From positions 44,832 to 108,831 of the forward strand of contig JAEXDA010000005.1 of NCBI GenBank assembly GCA_023401925.1: a stretch of 64,000 bases of DNA. Direction: 5' to 3'. Numbering within the stretch: the stretch's first letter is position 1; each line of letters starts with the position of its first letter. This document shows, in pieces, positions 17,766 through 24,804 of the stretch. The stretch comes from Bacillota bacterium (GTDB taxonomy: Bacteria > Bacillota > UBA4882 > UBA8346). The notes under the pieces are model-generated. The model searched no databases and had not been told where the DNA came from. It saw only the letters and a list, made by a program, of their open reading frames with translations. The position numbers and the translations under genes are program-made.

Positions 17766-18290
17766 TTGAAACACAACGGATTATCAGAAAAGCCAGCCGT
17801 TTTTTTTGACCGGGACGGCGTTTTGAATGTGGATAATGGTTATACTTTTCAGAAAGAAGATTTTGTTTGGGTTGATGGAGTGAAAGAAGCCATCAAGTTA
17901 TTGAATGATTTGGATTATTATGTTTTTGTTATAACCAATCAAAGTGGAGTGGCGCGTGGTTATTATACAGAAGACGATGTAATCAAGTTGCATGCTTGGA
18001 TGAATGAAGAACTGAAAAAAAGCGGAGCGATGATAGACGGTTTTTATTATTGCCCGCATCTGCCCGAAGCTTTTATAGAAAAATATAGGATTGATTGTCA
18101 ATGCCGTAAACCTTCTCCGGGTATGATTTTGCGGGCAATGAATGAATGGCCTATTGATAAGGGAAAATCTTTTTTAATAGGGGATAGTGTAAGAGATGTG
18201 GAAGCTGCTGAGAAAGCGGGGATTAAAGGGCATCTATTTCAAGGAGATAATCTCTTATCTTCTATAAAACAATTATTAAAAACGAAATAA
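17766..18290 (+). CDS. gmhB: D-glycero-D-manno-heptose 1,7-bisphosphate 7-phosphatase
   Basis: HAD-superfamily phosphatase acting in ADP- or GDP-heptose synthesis. Motif 1 is FFDRDGVLN, motif 2 TNQSGVARG, motif 4 IGDSVRDVEAA. The GmhB-specific zinc loop is complete: CPHLPE and CQCRKP (C-x-H ... C-x-C). About 174 residues from TTG 17766, which has a GAGAGGAG site 5 nt upstream; ATGs at 17745 and 17751 are alternatives. The open frame reaches back to 17637 only because it runs through the gmhA relic. A histidinol-phosphate phosphatase role is possible but less likely without his genes nearby. Confidence 0.85.
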   Translation: MKHNGLSEKPAVFFDRDGVLNVDNGYTFQKEDFVWVDGVKEAIKLLNDLDYYVFVITNQSGVARGYYTEDDVIKLHAWMNEELKKSGAMIDGFYYCPHLPEAFIEKYRIDCQCRKPSPGMILRAMNEWPIDKGKSFLIGDSVRDVEAAEKAGIKGHLFQGDNLLSSIKQLLKTK

Positions 18291-18640
18291 TTTACATTGG
18301 TTGCTTAAAAAAGGGGTTTTAAAAAAATATGAACATATCTTAGAATCTATATGATTTCCAGGCACAAACTTATTTCCACGGTTACTAAACCCATTTTAAA
18401 CCTAAACTCAGTTCACACCCGAACAATCTACGAAGAACTTCTGCATTTAATAATATTCCGTACCTTGTTTTGAAATTCAATAATTAGAATAAATGTCAAG
18501 AAAACTTAAACTCCATAGAATAATATCTCAGGAAATATATCTTAGCAAGAATTGACATTTTTTCTGGGAATTAAAGAAAAGGGTTCCTTTATTTAGTGTC
18601 GAAATTGACATAGATATTAAAATATCAGGAGGCCGGAAAA
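18291..18640. other. Intergenic, 350 bp, no gene seen
   Basis: AT-rich spacer between gmhB and exbB. I see no coding frame, no clear terminator and no convincing -35/-10 pair; TTGACA-like hexamers at 18553 and 18606 lack a matching -10 at 17 nt. Confidence 0.5.
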
Positions 18641-19246
18641 ATGTGGCATTTTTTGATCAAAGGCGGAATTATCATGATTCCCCTGGTGTTTTGTTCAATT
18701 TTAGGATTAGTCATCGTGATCGAAAGAATTCTTTATTACAGTTTCCGGAATCAAACATCCGAACGGGATTTCAACCGTTTAAAACATAGTTTGAATCAAG
18801 GAAAATTGGATGAAGCCAAGATTTTAGCGGCTAGTTGGCGGACGCCGCTTGGTCGGATCATCGAGAGCGTGATCGAACAATGGCGGATTGACAACGTCTT
18901 GGCCGATAAAATTGCTCAGAACGCCGGAGAGCAGGAATTAAGGAGCTTGCAACGGGGTCTAACCCTATTGGATACCGTAGTCACGGCAAGTCCTTTATTG
19001 GGTTTGCTTGGAACAGTGGCTGGTATTATTAAATCTTTTACCGCTTTATCCATGGCTTCCGGTGGACAGGCCACCCAATTAAGCGCAGGCGTGGCCGAAG
19101 CCCTTTATAATACGGCTTTTGGCTTAGGGATTGCAATACCGGCGCTTTTTTTTGTAAATATTTTTTATAATATCGCCGAGAAAAGAGCCAGGGAACTAAC
19201 CTGTTACACCGAAGAAATCCTGGCAATTTTAAATAAGGCCAGGTGA
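18641..19246 (+). CDS. exbB: ExbB/TolQ-type proton channel protein
   Basis: A 201-residue MotA/TolQ/ExbB family inner-membrane protein that harvests proton motive force for outer-membrane transport. A first membrane helix lies near residues 9-29, followed by a cytoplasmic helical loop and two more helices (TVVTASPLLGLLGTVAGIIKSF shortened as ASPLLGLLGTVAGI, and NTAFGLGIAIPALFFVNIFY). The conserved 'LLGLLGTV.G' motif is present. It starts a four- to five-gene run with exbD and tonB; the exbD reading frame begins at its stop codon. Confidence 0.92.
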   Translation: MWHFLIKGGIIMIPLVFCSILGLVIVIERILYYSFRNQTSERDFNRLKHSLNQGKLDEAKILAASWRTPLGRIIESVIEQWRIDNVLADKIAQNAGEQELRSLQRGLTLLDTVVTASPLLGLLGTVAGIIKSFTALSMASGGQATQLSAGVAEALYNTAFGLGIAIPALFFVNIFYNIAEKRARELTCYTEEILAILNKAR

Positions 19247-19251
19247 TCCCG

Positions 19252-19683
19252 ATGAATTTGCAAATCAAGCGAAGACGTCCCCGGATTGAATTGGTGCCGA
19301 TGATCGATGTACTTTTCTTTATGTTGGTATTTTTTATGCTTTTTTCCACCATCAATGGTTCCGAGGCCGGTGTCCCCATCCAACTGCCCAAAGTTCTTCA
19401 TATGGGGGATGCGGCCAATAATTCCTTAGTCGTTACAATTACTGCCGATTCTCAAGTTTATCTCGGGAAACGGCAGATCGAAATCAATCAATTAAAACAA
19501 CTGGTGGGGTTGGAATTGCAAAAGGATCCGGCCGCCCAGGTTATCGTTAGGCCCGATGCGGCCGTTACTTATGAAAGAATCGTCAAAGTAATGGACGTTC
19601 TGGCTGATACCGGAGTAGAAAAACCGCTACTGGGAGTGGACCGGCAGCAGATTCCCAATGCAGCCAAATTCGACATCAAATAA
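19252..19683 (+). CDS. exbD: ExbD/TolR family protein
   Basis: A 143-residue partner of ExbB. After a basic N-terminus (NLQIKRRRPRIELVPMIDV) comes the single membrane helix with the functionally essential Asp (PMIDVLFFMLVFFML), followed by a periplasmic domain of the usual fold and size. ATG 19252 is preferred because AGGTGAT precedes it by 6 nt; a GTG at 19243 overlapping the exbB stop is the alternative. Confidence 0.92.
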   Translation: MNLQIKRRRPRIELVPMIDVLFFMLVFFMLFSTINGSEAGVPIQLPKVLHMGDAANNSLVVTITADSQVYLGKRQIEINQLKQLVGLELQKDPAAQVIVRPDAAVTYERIVKVMDVLADTGVEKPLLGVDRQQIPNAAKFDIK

Positions 19684-19709
19684 CCCATTGTAAAAGTGGG
19701 GAGTGAAAA

Positions 19710-20456
19710 ATGAAACTGAATGAACGGAATAATTATATCATCGCACTTATGTTTTCCCTGGCATTTCATGCCCTCCTATTGGTATTGTTTGTATCAGGCT
19801 ATCTTACATCACAGGTAAACGAGCTGGAAACTTTTCCCGTGGGAATGGTAGAAATTGCCAAAGGTTCCCCCGATGGCGGACTTGGGATGGCAGGCTTATC
19901 CCCGGAAGAAAGCGGGAATACTCCTGTTATTCCGGATGCTCCTGCTCAAAAAAATCAGGAAAAAGATAAAAGTGCGGTTAAGCCGCAAATTCTACCGAAG
20001 GCATCAGCGGAGAATACGGTGCTCATTCCCAAGAAAGAGAAAAGTGAACCCCTTGCTGTTCCGGGTGAAAATGGAAATCCTGCAGGATCGGGAAGTACCG
20101 GAGATCAGGGAACAGGCGGTAGTGGAGGGGGAGCAGGAAAACCGTTGGGTTTTGGTTCCGGAGAAGGAATGGTGACCGTATTGGGACCCAAGCCGTCTTA
20201 TCCCAAAAGTGCCATGAATGAAGGAATAGAGGGAAATGTGGCGCTTCGGATTTGGGTAAAAGCCGACGGCAATTTGGAAGATATTCAGGCAAGCCCGTCA
20301 GCTACTGATTCACGGCTGGTCAATGCTGCAGTCCTATCCATTAAACGCGCCTGGAAATTTAAGCCGGTGACCCAAAATTATTATATTGATTTGGTATTTT
20401 CCTTTCATGATTCCGAGGTTACCATGAAGTTTGTAAATGCGGAAAGCAGACCCTGA
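19710..20456 (+). CDS. tonB: TonB family energy-transducing protein
   Basis: A 248-residue TonB-like protein: one membrane helix at residues 12-32 (ALMFSLAFHALLLVLF, with the conserved His), a Pro/Lys/Gly-rich periplasm-spanning linker (about 45-150), and a C-terminal TonB domain (GPKPSYPKSAMNEGIEGNVALR shortened as YPKSAMNEGIEGNV, then AAVLSIKRAWKFKPV). The SYP..A...G.EG.V pattern is the TonB signature. Such a protein needs an outer membrane to act on, so it supports a diderm envelope. The linker is notably Gly/Ser-rich around residues 125-145. Confidence 0.9.
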   Translation: MKLNERNNYIIALMFSLAFHALLLVLFVSGYLTSQVNELETFPVGMVEIAKGSPDGGLGMAGLSPEESGNTPVIPDAPAQKNQEKDKSAVKPQILPKASAENTVLIPKKEKSEPLAVPGENGNPAGSGSTGDQGTGGSGGGAGKPLGFGSGEGMVTVLGPKPSYPKSAMNEGIEGNVALRIWVKADGNLEDIQASPSATDSRLVNAAVLSIKRAWKFKPVTQNYYIDLVFSFHDSEVTMKFVNAESRP

Positions 20457-20492
20457 AATACAGTTTTCGTTATTTTTTTTAAGGAGGCCGAA

Positions 20493-22478
20493 ATGAGACG
20501 AAGGATTATCGTTGGAATAACCTTTCTGGGTTTATTCCTGGTGACGGTTATTGCATCAGCGGCGTCCGATGACTTGTTATCGATCGAGAATAAATACATC
20601 AAAATCTATGTGAATAATACCAATGATGATACGGGACGTTTTGCAGTTGATGTAACCGGCGGCGATCCAAGCCGCAGTGATGATGATGGTAAAACATTGA
20701 TTTATGGTCATCCCAAGCCCTGGACTTCGTTTACCACGTTACGGATTAATGGCAAAGACTACTGCTTCGGCAAGGCCACTCGAAAACGGTCCGGGGCCGG
20801 ATTGCCGGGTGGGCAAATCCTTTCGCCGCCCGTGCAAGAAGAAAACCGTTTAACCATGAAGTGTCAATATGGGTCGGTCGAAGTGGAGCAACTGCTGGAT
20901 ATCGCCAGAAGTCCGAGTACGGGAGCTCTTGATACGGCCCGGATTCGCTATATCATTGTCAATACCGGAACGGACCCGGTGGAAGTGGGCCTGAGGACAT
21001 TGTTCGACACCATGGTGGGAGATAATGACGGGGCGCCCTTTAGGATTGGGGCTAAAGCGGTGACTCAAGATTATAGTTGCAGCAGCAAAGAAATTCCCGA
21101 TTTTTGGCAGGCATTTGATTCTCTCGCCAAACCGGCAGTCATCGCTCAAGGCACATTAAAAGGCGGAGATGTTACCCCTCCCGACCGGCTGACTTTTACC
21201 AACTGGGGCAAGGCTGCGGACAATCCCTGGGATTTTCGAGTTGATGCCAATGCCGATTTCACGCGACTTGGTGAAGATGAGCTGGACAGTGCGGTGGCAA
21301 TGTATTGGGACCCCCAGATTTTAAATCCGGGCGAGCGACGGATGATTACCAGTTACTATGGGATAGGCGGCATTACATTCTCGCCTGGGAAAACCTTCTT
21401 GGGAATCTCCGCTCCGGCCGAAGTTCAATATAGCGAAGATGCTCCCCGCAGTTATACCATTGTGATGTATCTGGAACATCACGGGGAAGTCAAGGCTGAA
21501 AACGTAAAGATCAACTTGAGCTTACCGCAGGGCCTGGTATGTTCCTCCGGGGTGACTTCCTTGAACATTCCCGAGCTGGTTCCGGGTTTGACCCAACAAT
21601 ACAGCTGGGAAATACGGCCCAATGGTAAATATCAGGGGGATACCACTTTTCAAATCAAAGTCACCGGAGAGCATTTAGAATCGAACGTGGTGACCAGGAA
21701 AATCCGGATCATCGGACCGCCTGAAATTAAGGGAACGGTTAGTTTTCCTCCCTTGAAAGTAATCAACAACAGTTGGGATCCTTACCCGGCGGCAGTTACC
21801 GTCAATATTCAGAATATGGGCGAATCGGCAACGGACGATTTGAAGGCGACTTTCGTGGGAGGAAACGGAATAACCCTGGCGCCTGGGGAACGGAATGAGA
21901 AATATTTGTTAACGCTGGAAGGAAATGCAGAAACCACGGTAATGTGGCGGCTGGTTCCTACAGGAGATATGAAAGACGGCAGCTTTAAAGTCATTTTGGC
22001 CGGAACGGGTTTTAAACCGGTTACGCTGGATGCCCGGATGGATATCCCGCTGTTAACCGCGAAATTGAGTTTTAACACGACCGATCAATGGAAAGTGGGA
22101 AATGTTGTCGGACTTAATTTATATGCTTATAACCTGAAAAATCCCGGTCAATTTAATGCAAACATTCATTACAATCCGGCGCAACTGAAACTGGTTTATA
22201 TTTCACGCGGTACTTTCTTGGTGGAGGAAGGCAATTTATCGGAATGGCATAGTGGAGTGATTGATAATCAAAACGGGCGGGTTACCGGTATTGGCGGTAC
22301 CAGAACCAGTACTCTTCAAAACAATGAGGTTACTTTATTCCGGCTCAATTTTATTGTAGTCGGAACCGGAACCGGCGAGGTGGATATGGAAAACCTTAAG
22401 GTCCTTAACTCCAACGGCAATGAGCTTCATTGCGAATTTACCCCATTACAGTATAGAATTGAGGAGGAGCGAAAATGA
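20493..22478 (+). CDS. Secreted multidomain protein with C-terminal cohesin-type domain
   Basis: A 661-residue exported protein. A signal peptide (residues 1-25, ending VIASA-A) is followed by an N-terminal beta-rich domain of about 280 residues that I cannot name. Two Ig-like/CARDB-like modules come next (about 305-415 and 418-520), then a cohesin-type fold starting LSFNTTDQWKVGNVVGLNLY (about 527) with FNANIHYNPAQLKLVY and VTLFRLNFIVVGTGTGEV. Cohesins bind dockerins in cellulosomes, but isolated cohesin-like domains also occur in non-cellulosomal surface proteins. AAGGAGG ribosome site. The stop overlaps the SLH gene start, so both are made together, right behind the TonB system. Confidence 0.75.
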   Translation: MRRRIIVGITFLGLFLVTVIASAASDDLLSIENKYIKIYVNNTNDDTGRFAVDVTGGDPSRSDDDGKTLIYGHPKPWTSFTTLRINGKDYCFGKATRKRSGAGLPGGQILSPPVQEENRLTMKCQYGSVEVEQLLDIARSPSTGALDTARIRYIIVNTGTDPVEVGLRTLFDTMVGDNDGAPFRIGAKAVTQDYSCSSKEIPDFWQAFDSLAKPAVIAQGTLKGGDVTPPDRLTFTNWGKAADNPWDFRVDANADFTRLGEDELDSAVAMYWDPQILNPGERRMITSYYGIGGITFSPGKTFLGISAPAEVQYSEDAPRSYTIVMYLEHHGEVKAENVKINLSLPQGLVCSSGVTSLNIPELVPGLTQQYSWEIRPNGKYQGDTTFQIKVTGEHLESNVVTRKIRIIGPPEIKGTVSFPPLKVINNSWDPYPAAVTVNIQNMGESATDDLKATFVGGNGITLAPGERNEKYLLTLEGNAETTVMWRLVPTGDMKDGSFKVILAGTGFKPVTLDARMDIPLLTAKLSFNTTDQWKVGNVVGLNLYAYNLKNPGQFNANIHYNPAQLKLVYISRGTFLVEEGNLSEWHSGVIDNQNGRVTGIGGTRTSTLQNNEVTLFRLNFIVVGTGTGEVDMENLKVLNSNGNELHCEFTPLQYRIEEERK

Positions 22479-23080
22479 AAGCGAATCGGTTTTATTCTTT
22501 GCTTAGGGTGATTGTTTTCGTCAGTTTACTTCTCGGGATAGCTGTACCGGTTATGGCGGCAGACAGCAATCCCAGCGATGTTCCGTCTTCCCATTGGGCG
22601 TATAGGGCGGTTAAAACACTCATTGATAAAGGCTATTTACAATTATATCAGGATCAGACATTTCAAGGAGATAAACCGGTTGATCGGTACACCCTGGCCG
22701 TTATTGTGTCAAAAATTTTAAATGAAATCGCCGGCGGCCAAGTGGGTACGAATAAGGAAGACATGGCCTTGATCAAAAGTTTGACCAATGAATTTCGGGA
22801 TGAGTTTGTAGGTGTAAACTCAAAGAACAATATTTATATGAAAAAGCTTGATAACCTAAGTAAAGAACAGACAGTTATGCAAGATGATATTACCCGTCTC
22901 ACCTATGAACAGGTGCAACTTCAAAAAGAGGCTCAGCAAATGTTGGCTGATATTCAAAACATCAAAGAAGAAAATATGAAGCTGAAAGCGGATATGGAAC
23001 GACTTCGGATCGAGCTGGATACAACCAGAAAATATATGTGGGCGGCTATTATCTTAGGGTTACTGGGTATTGCCCGATAA
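22475..23080 (+). CDS. SLH-domain surface protein with coiled coil
   Basis: A 201-residue exported protein. Signal peptide (residues 1-28, PVMAA), then a single S-layer homology domain (SDVPSSHWAYRAVKTLIDKGYL shortened as VPSSHWAYRAVKTLIDKGY, and VDRYTLAVIVSKIL), then a long coiled coil (about 95-180) and a short C-terminal hydrophobic segment. In diderm Firmicutes SLH domains of OmpM-type proteins tie the outer membrane to peptidoglycan. This one lacks the beta barrel, so the terminal helix may be its second anchor. ATG overlaps the cohesin gene by 4 nt. Confidence 0.82.
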   Translation: MKANRFYSLLRVIVFVSLLLGIAVPVMAADSNPSDVPSSHWAYRAVKTLIDKGYLQLYQDQTFQGDKPVDRYTLAVIVSKILNEIAGGQVGTNKEDMALIKSLTNEFRDEFVGVNSKNNIYMKKLDNLSKEQTVMQDDITRLTYEQVQLQKEAQQMLADIQNIKEENMKLKADMERLRIELDTTRKYMWAAIILGLLGIAR

Positions 23081-23183
23081 TAAGTTCATAACGTAAATTA
23101 CATAATCTGCCAAGGGCATTTTCTTGCACTCCTCCTTCATTGGGTGTATGATTAACCTATATTTTTAAAAAAGGAAGAGGTCA

Positions 23184-23732
23184 ATGATTGAAATCGATGA
23201 TGCGGGCGGCGGGTGTTTTATTGGGCCCGAAATCCTGGTAATTCACAGGTTGGAGACCGGGAATGTATGGTATCTGGATATACCGCCCCAGGTAGAAGAA
23301 AGAATAAAGTATGCATCCAAGATTTTAAAAGCAGCCTTCCGGGAACTAGCAGTATCGAAAGATGAACCTATCAGACTTTGCCGGGGAGAGATATTCGACT
23401 CGTTTCAGGAATATCTATCTTCGAAAGGATATCAAGTGGTTCGGGAAAAGGTTTCCGATGCCACCGACGAGCTAGCCGAAACCCGTTTTATGGATATATT
23501 ATATTCTTATGGCTTTCCACGAAATCTGGTCCTAAAAGATCGCAACTATCAGCAATTTTATCAATGGGTCAGTTGTTGGTATTATTATTGTAAGGATGAT
23601 ACCTACGCGCGCCATCACTTGCGCGGCATCAGAAAAACCCGGTTGCAACCTTCTTTCTTCGGACGAAAGATTGCCCGGAAATATCCTAATTTAATTAGGA
23701 TGCTGCTGGAAGAGGAAGAGGCTATCAGTTAA
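23184..23732 (+). CDS. Hypothetical protein, 182 residues
   Basis: I do not recognise this gene. The protein is soluble and acidic at the start (MIEIDDAGGGCFIGPEILVI), has a central mixed alpha/beta pattern, and ends with a basic tryptophan/tyrosine-rich stretch (FYQWVSCWYYYCKDD) and ARHHLRGIRKTRLQP. The N-terminal acidic pair followed by strands could be a metal site, but that is speculation. GGAAGAGG ribosome site before ATG 23184. The downstream gene begins 6 nt after the stop, which suggests co-transcription. Confidence 0.6.
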   Translation: MIEIDDAGGGCFIGPEILVIHRLETGNVWYLDIPPQVEERIKYASKILKAAFRELAVSKDEPIRLCRGEIFDSFQEYLSSKGYQVVREKVSDATDELAETRFMDILYSYGFPRNLVLKDRNYQQFYQWVSCWYYYCKDDTYARHHLRGIRKTRLQPSFFGRKIARKYPNLIRMLLEEEEAIS

Positions 23733-23738
23733 CAACAG

Positions 23739-24650
23739 TTGGTCAAGAGTGTTTTGAATCGTTTAATGGATTATGCCAGCTGGAATATCATTCTTTGCTT
23801 TCTCATAAGATCCCCCGAAAGGGGGTTTTTTATTTTGTCTCCAAATCATCCTTGTGGAGTCTACGAGCTACGATTTTGGCTGCAAATTTTAGGTGATCAT
23901 GCCAGGTTTATCAAGTATTCCCTGGATCCCGATCAAACCAACTTGTCGATGATTGCTGCCAATTTTATTGAGCTTTTGGATAGATTACTCGAAAAAACCT
24001 GTGAATCGAAAATCACCAAAGAGCCGATAATGAAAAGCCATCTTGGGGAAATTCTGCAGACAACACTGAGTTTTCGGGATTTTAAAAGAGAACTGTTGGC
24101 GGAGAGGTTAAAAAATAAATTAGTCACTGCCCTTCCACCCGTCTTTTATAACCATATGTTAAATGAGCTCGAAAATTTTCTCAAAGTGTTGACGGATATC
24201 GATTGTGGACAAGAAAGAGCGGAAAATATCCTGGGCCAGCATTTACTGTGGAGCCTGGACGCTGCCGCCCATGCAGCTATCATTGGCAGTGATCTTGATA
24301 AAGTGGAATACCGTTTGCGGGAAATGAGTATCAAATTTGAAACGGCATTTGATCATGATTATGTCAAAGCAGTTGAACTCGCAGGCTATTTTCGCAGTAG
24401 TCCGCCCTCGGCAGCGCCGCTTTTGAAAGCATATAACCGGGATATGGCTTTTCAAATCAAAGAATTCATGGCTTTCCTGGAAGAAATAAAGATTGGTTTG
24501 AAAGAACAGCGGATTTCAGGGAGGTTATGGCCATTGGCCCTTGACCATATGTACCGTGAGGAATGTTATTATTTGTTGAAAATAGCTGTTATCGAGCCGG
24601 ACCTTTCGATTCTGGACTGTGATCCGGGACGGCCTAGGGTAGAAAGTTAA
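23739..24650 (+). CDS. DUF2935 (ferritin-like helical) protein
   Basis: Helical protein of up to 303 residues with two copies of the DUF2935-type four-helix unit: ELRFWLQILGDHARFIKYSL near residue 43 and LWPLALDHMYREECYYL near 270, with repeated Glu/His positions (E..FW..I..DHA.F) suggestive of a di-metal site. Function is unknown; relatives are common in spore-forming clostridia. The start is uncertain. The frame opens at TTG 23739 without a ribosome site, and a terminator-shaped hairpin lies inside the first 33 codons (see separate entry), just before TTG 23835. The recognisable family sequence begins only after that hairpin. Confidence 0.7.
   Translation: MVKSVLNRLMDYASWNIILCFLIRSPERGFFILSPNHPCGVYELRFWLQILGDHARFIKYSLDPDQTNLSMIAANFIELLDRLLEKTCESKITKEPIMKSHLGEILQTTLSFRDFKRELLAERLKNKLVTALPPVFYNHMLNELENFLKVLTDIDCGQERAENILGQHLLWSLDAAAHAAIIGSDLDKVEYRLREMSIKFETAFDHDYVKAVELAGYFRSSPPSAAPLLKAYNRDMAFQIKEFMAFLEEIKIGLKEQRISGRLWPLALDHMYREECYYLLKIAVIEPDLSILDCDPGRPRVES
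23812..23834 (+). terminator. Terminator-like hairpin inside the 5' end of the DUF2935 frame
   Basis: CCCCC (23812-23816), loop GAAA, GGGGG (23821-23825), then TTTTTTATTTT. It has the full form of an intrinsic terminator but lies within the open frame and abuts a possible TTG start (23835). It may end the upstream transcript or work as an attenuator. Confidence 0.6.
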
Positions 24651-24713
24651 CCACTCAATTTTGGATTGAAAATCGTTTATAAAATGGAGAGGGGTTTCGA
24701 TCGCGGTAAATCA

Positions 24714-24781
24714 AAAGGAGTCAGTTTTGTCGGACTCATCCGGACTTTGCCGAATATTACGCCGACATTGCTGACTCCTTT
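24714..24781. terminator. Long hairpin between convergent genes
   Basis: Outer stem AAAGGAGTCAG (24714-24724) with CTGACTCCTTT (24771-24781), inner stem TGTCGG (24728-24733) with CCGACA (24762-24767), separated by symmetrical 3-nt internal loops. It sits between the DUF2935 gene and the converging UPF0182 gene and probably ends both transcripts, although the flanking T runs are short. Confidence 0.6.
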
Positions 24782-24804
24782 AAACGGACTACCAACCGGT
24801 AGGA

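Noticed and set aside
18553..18611. Promoters at two TTGACA hexamers before exbB
   Set aside because: No -10 hexamer at 16-18 nt from either.
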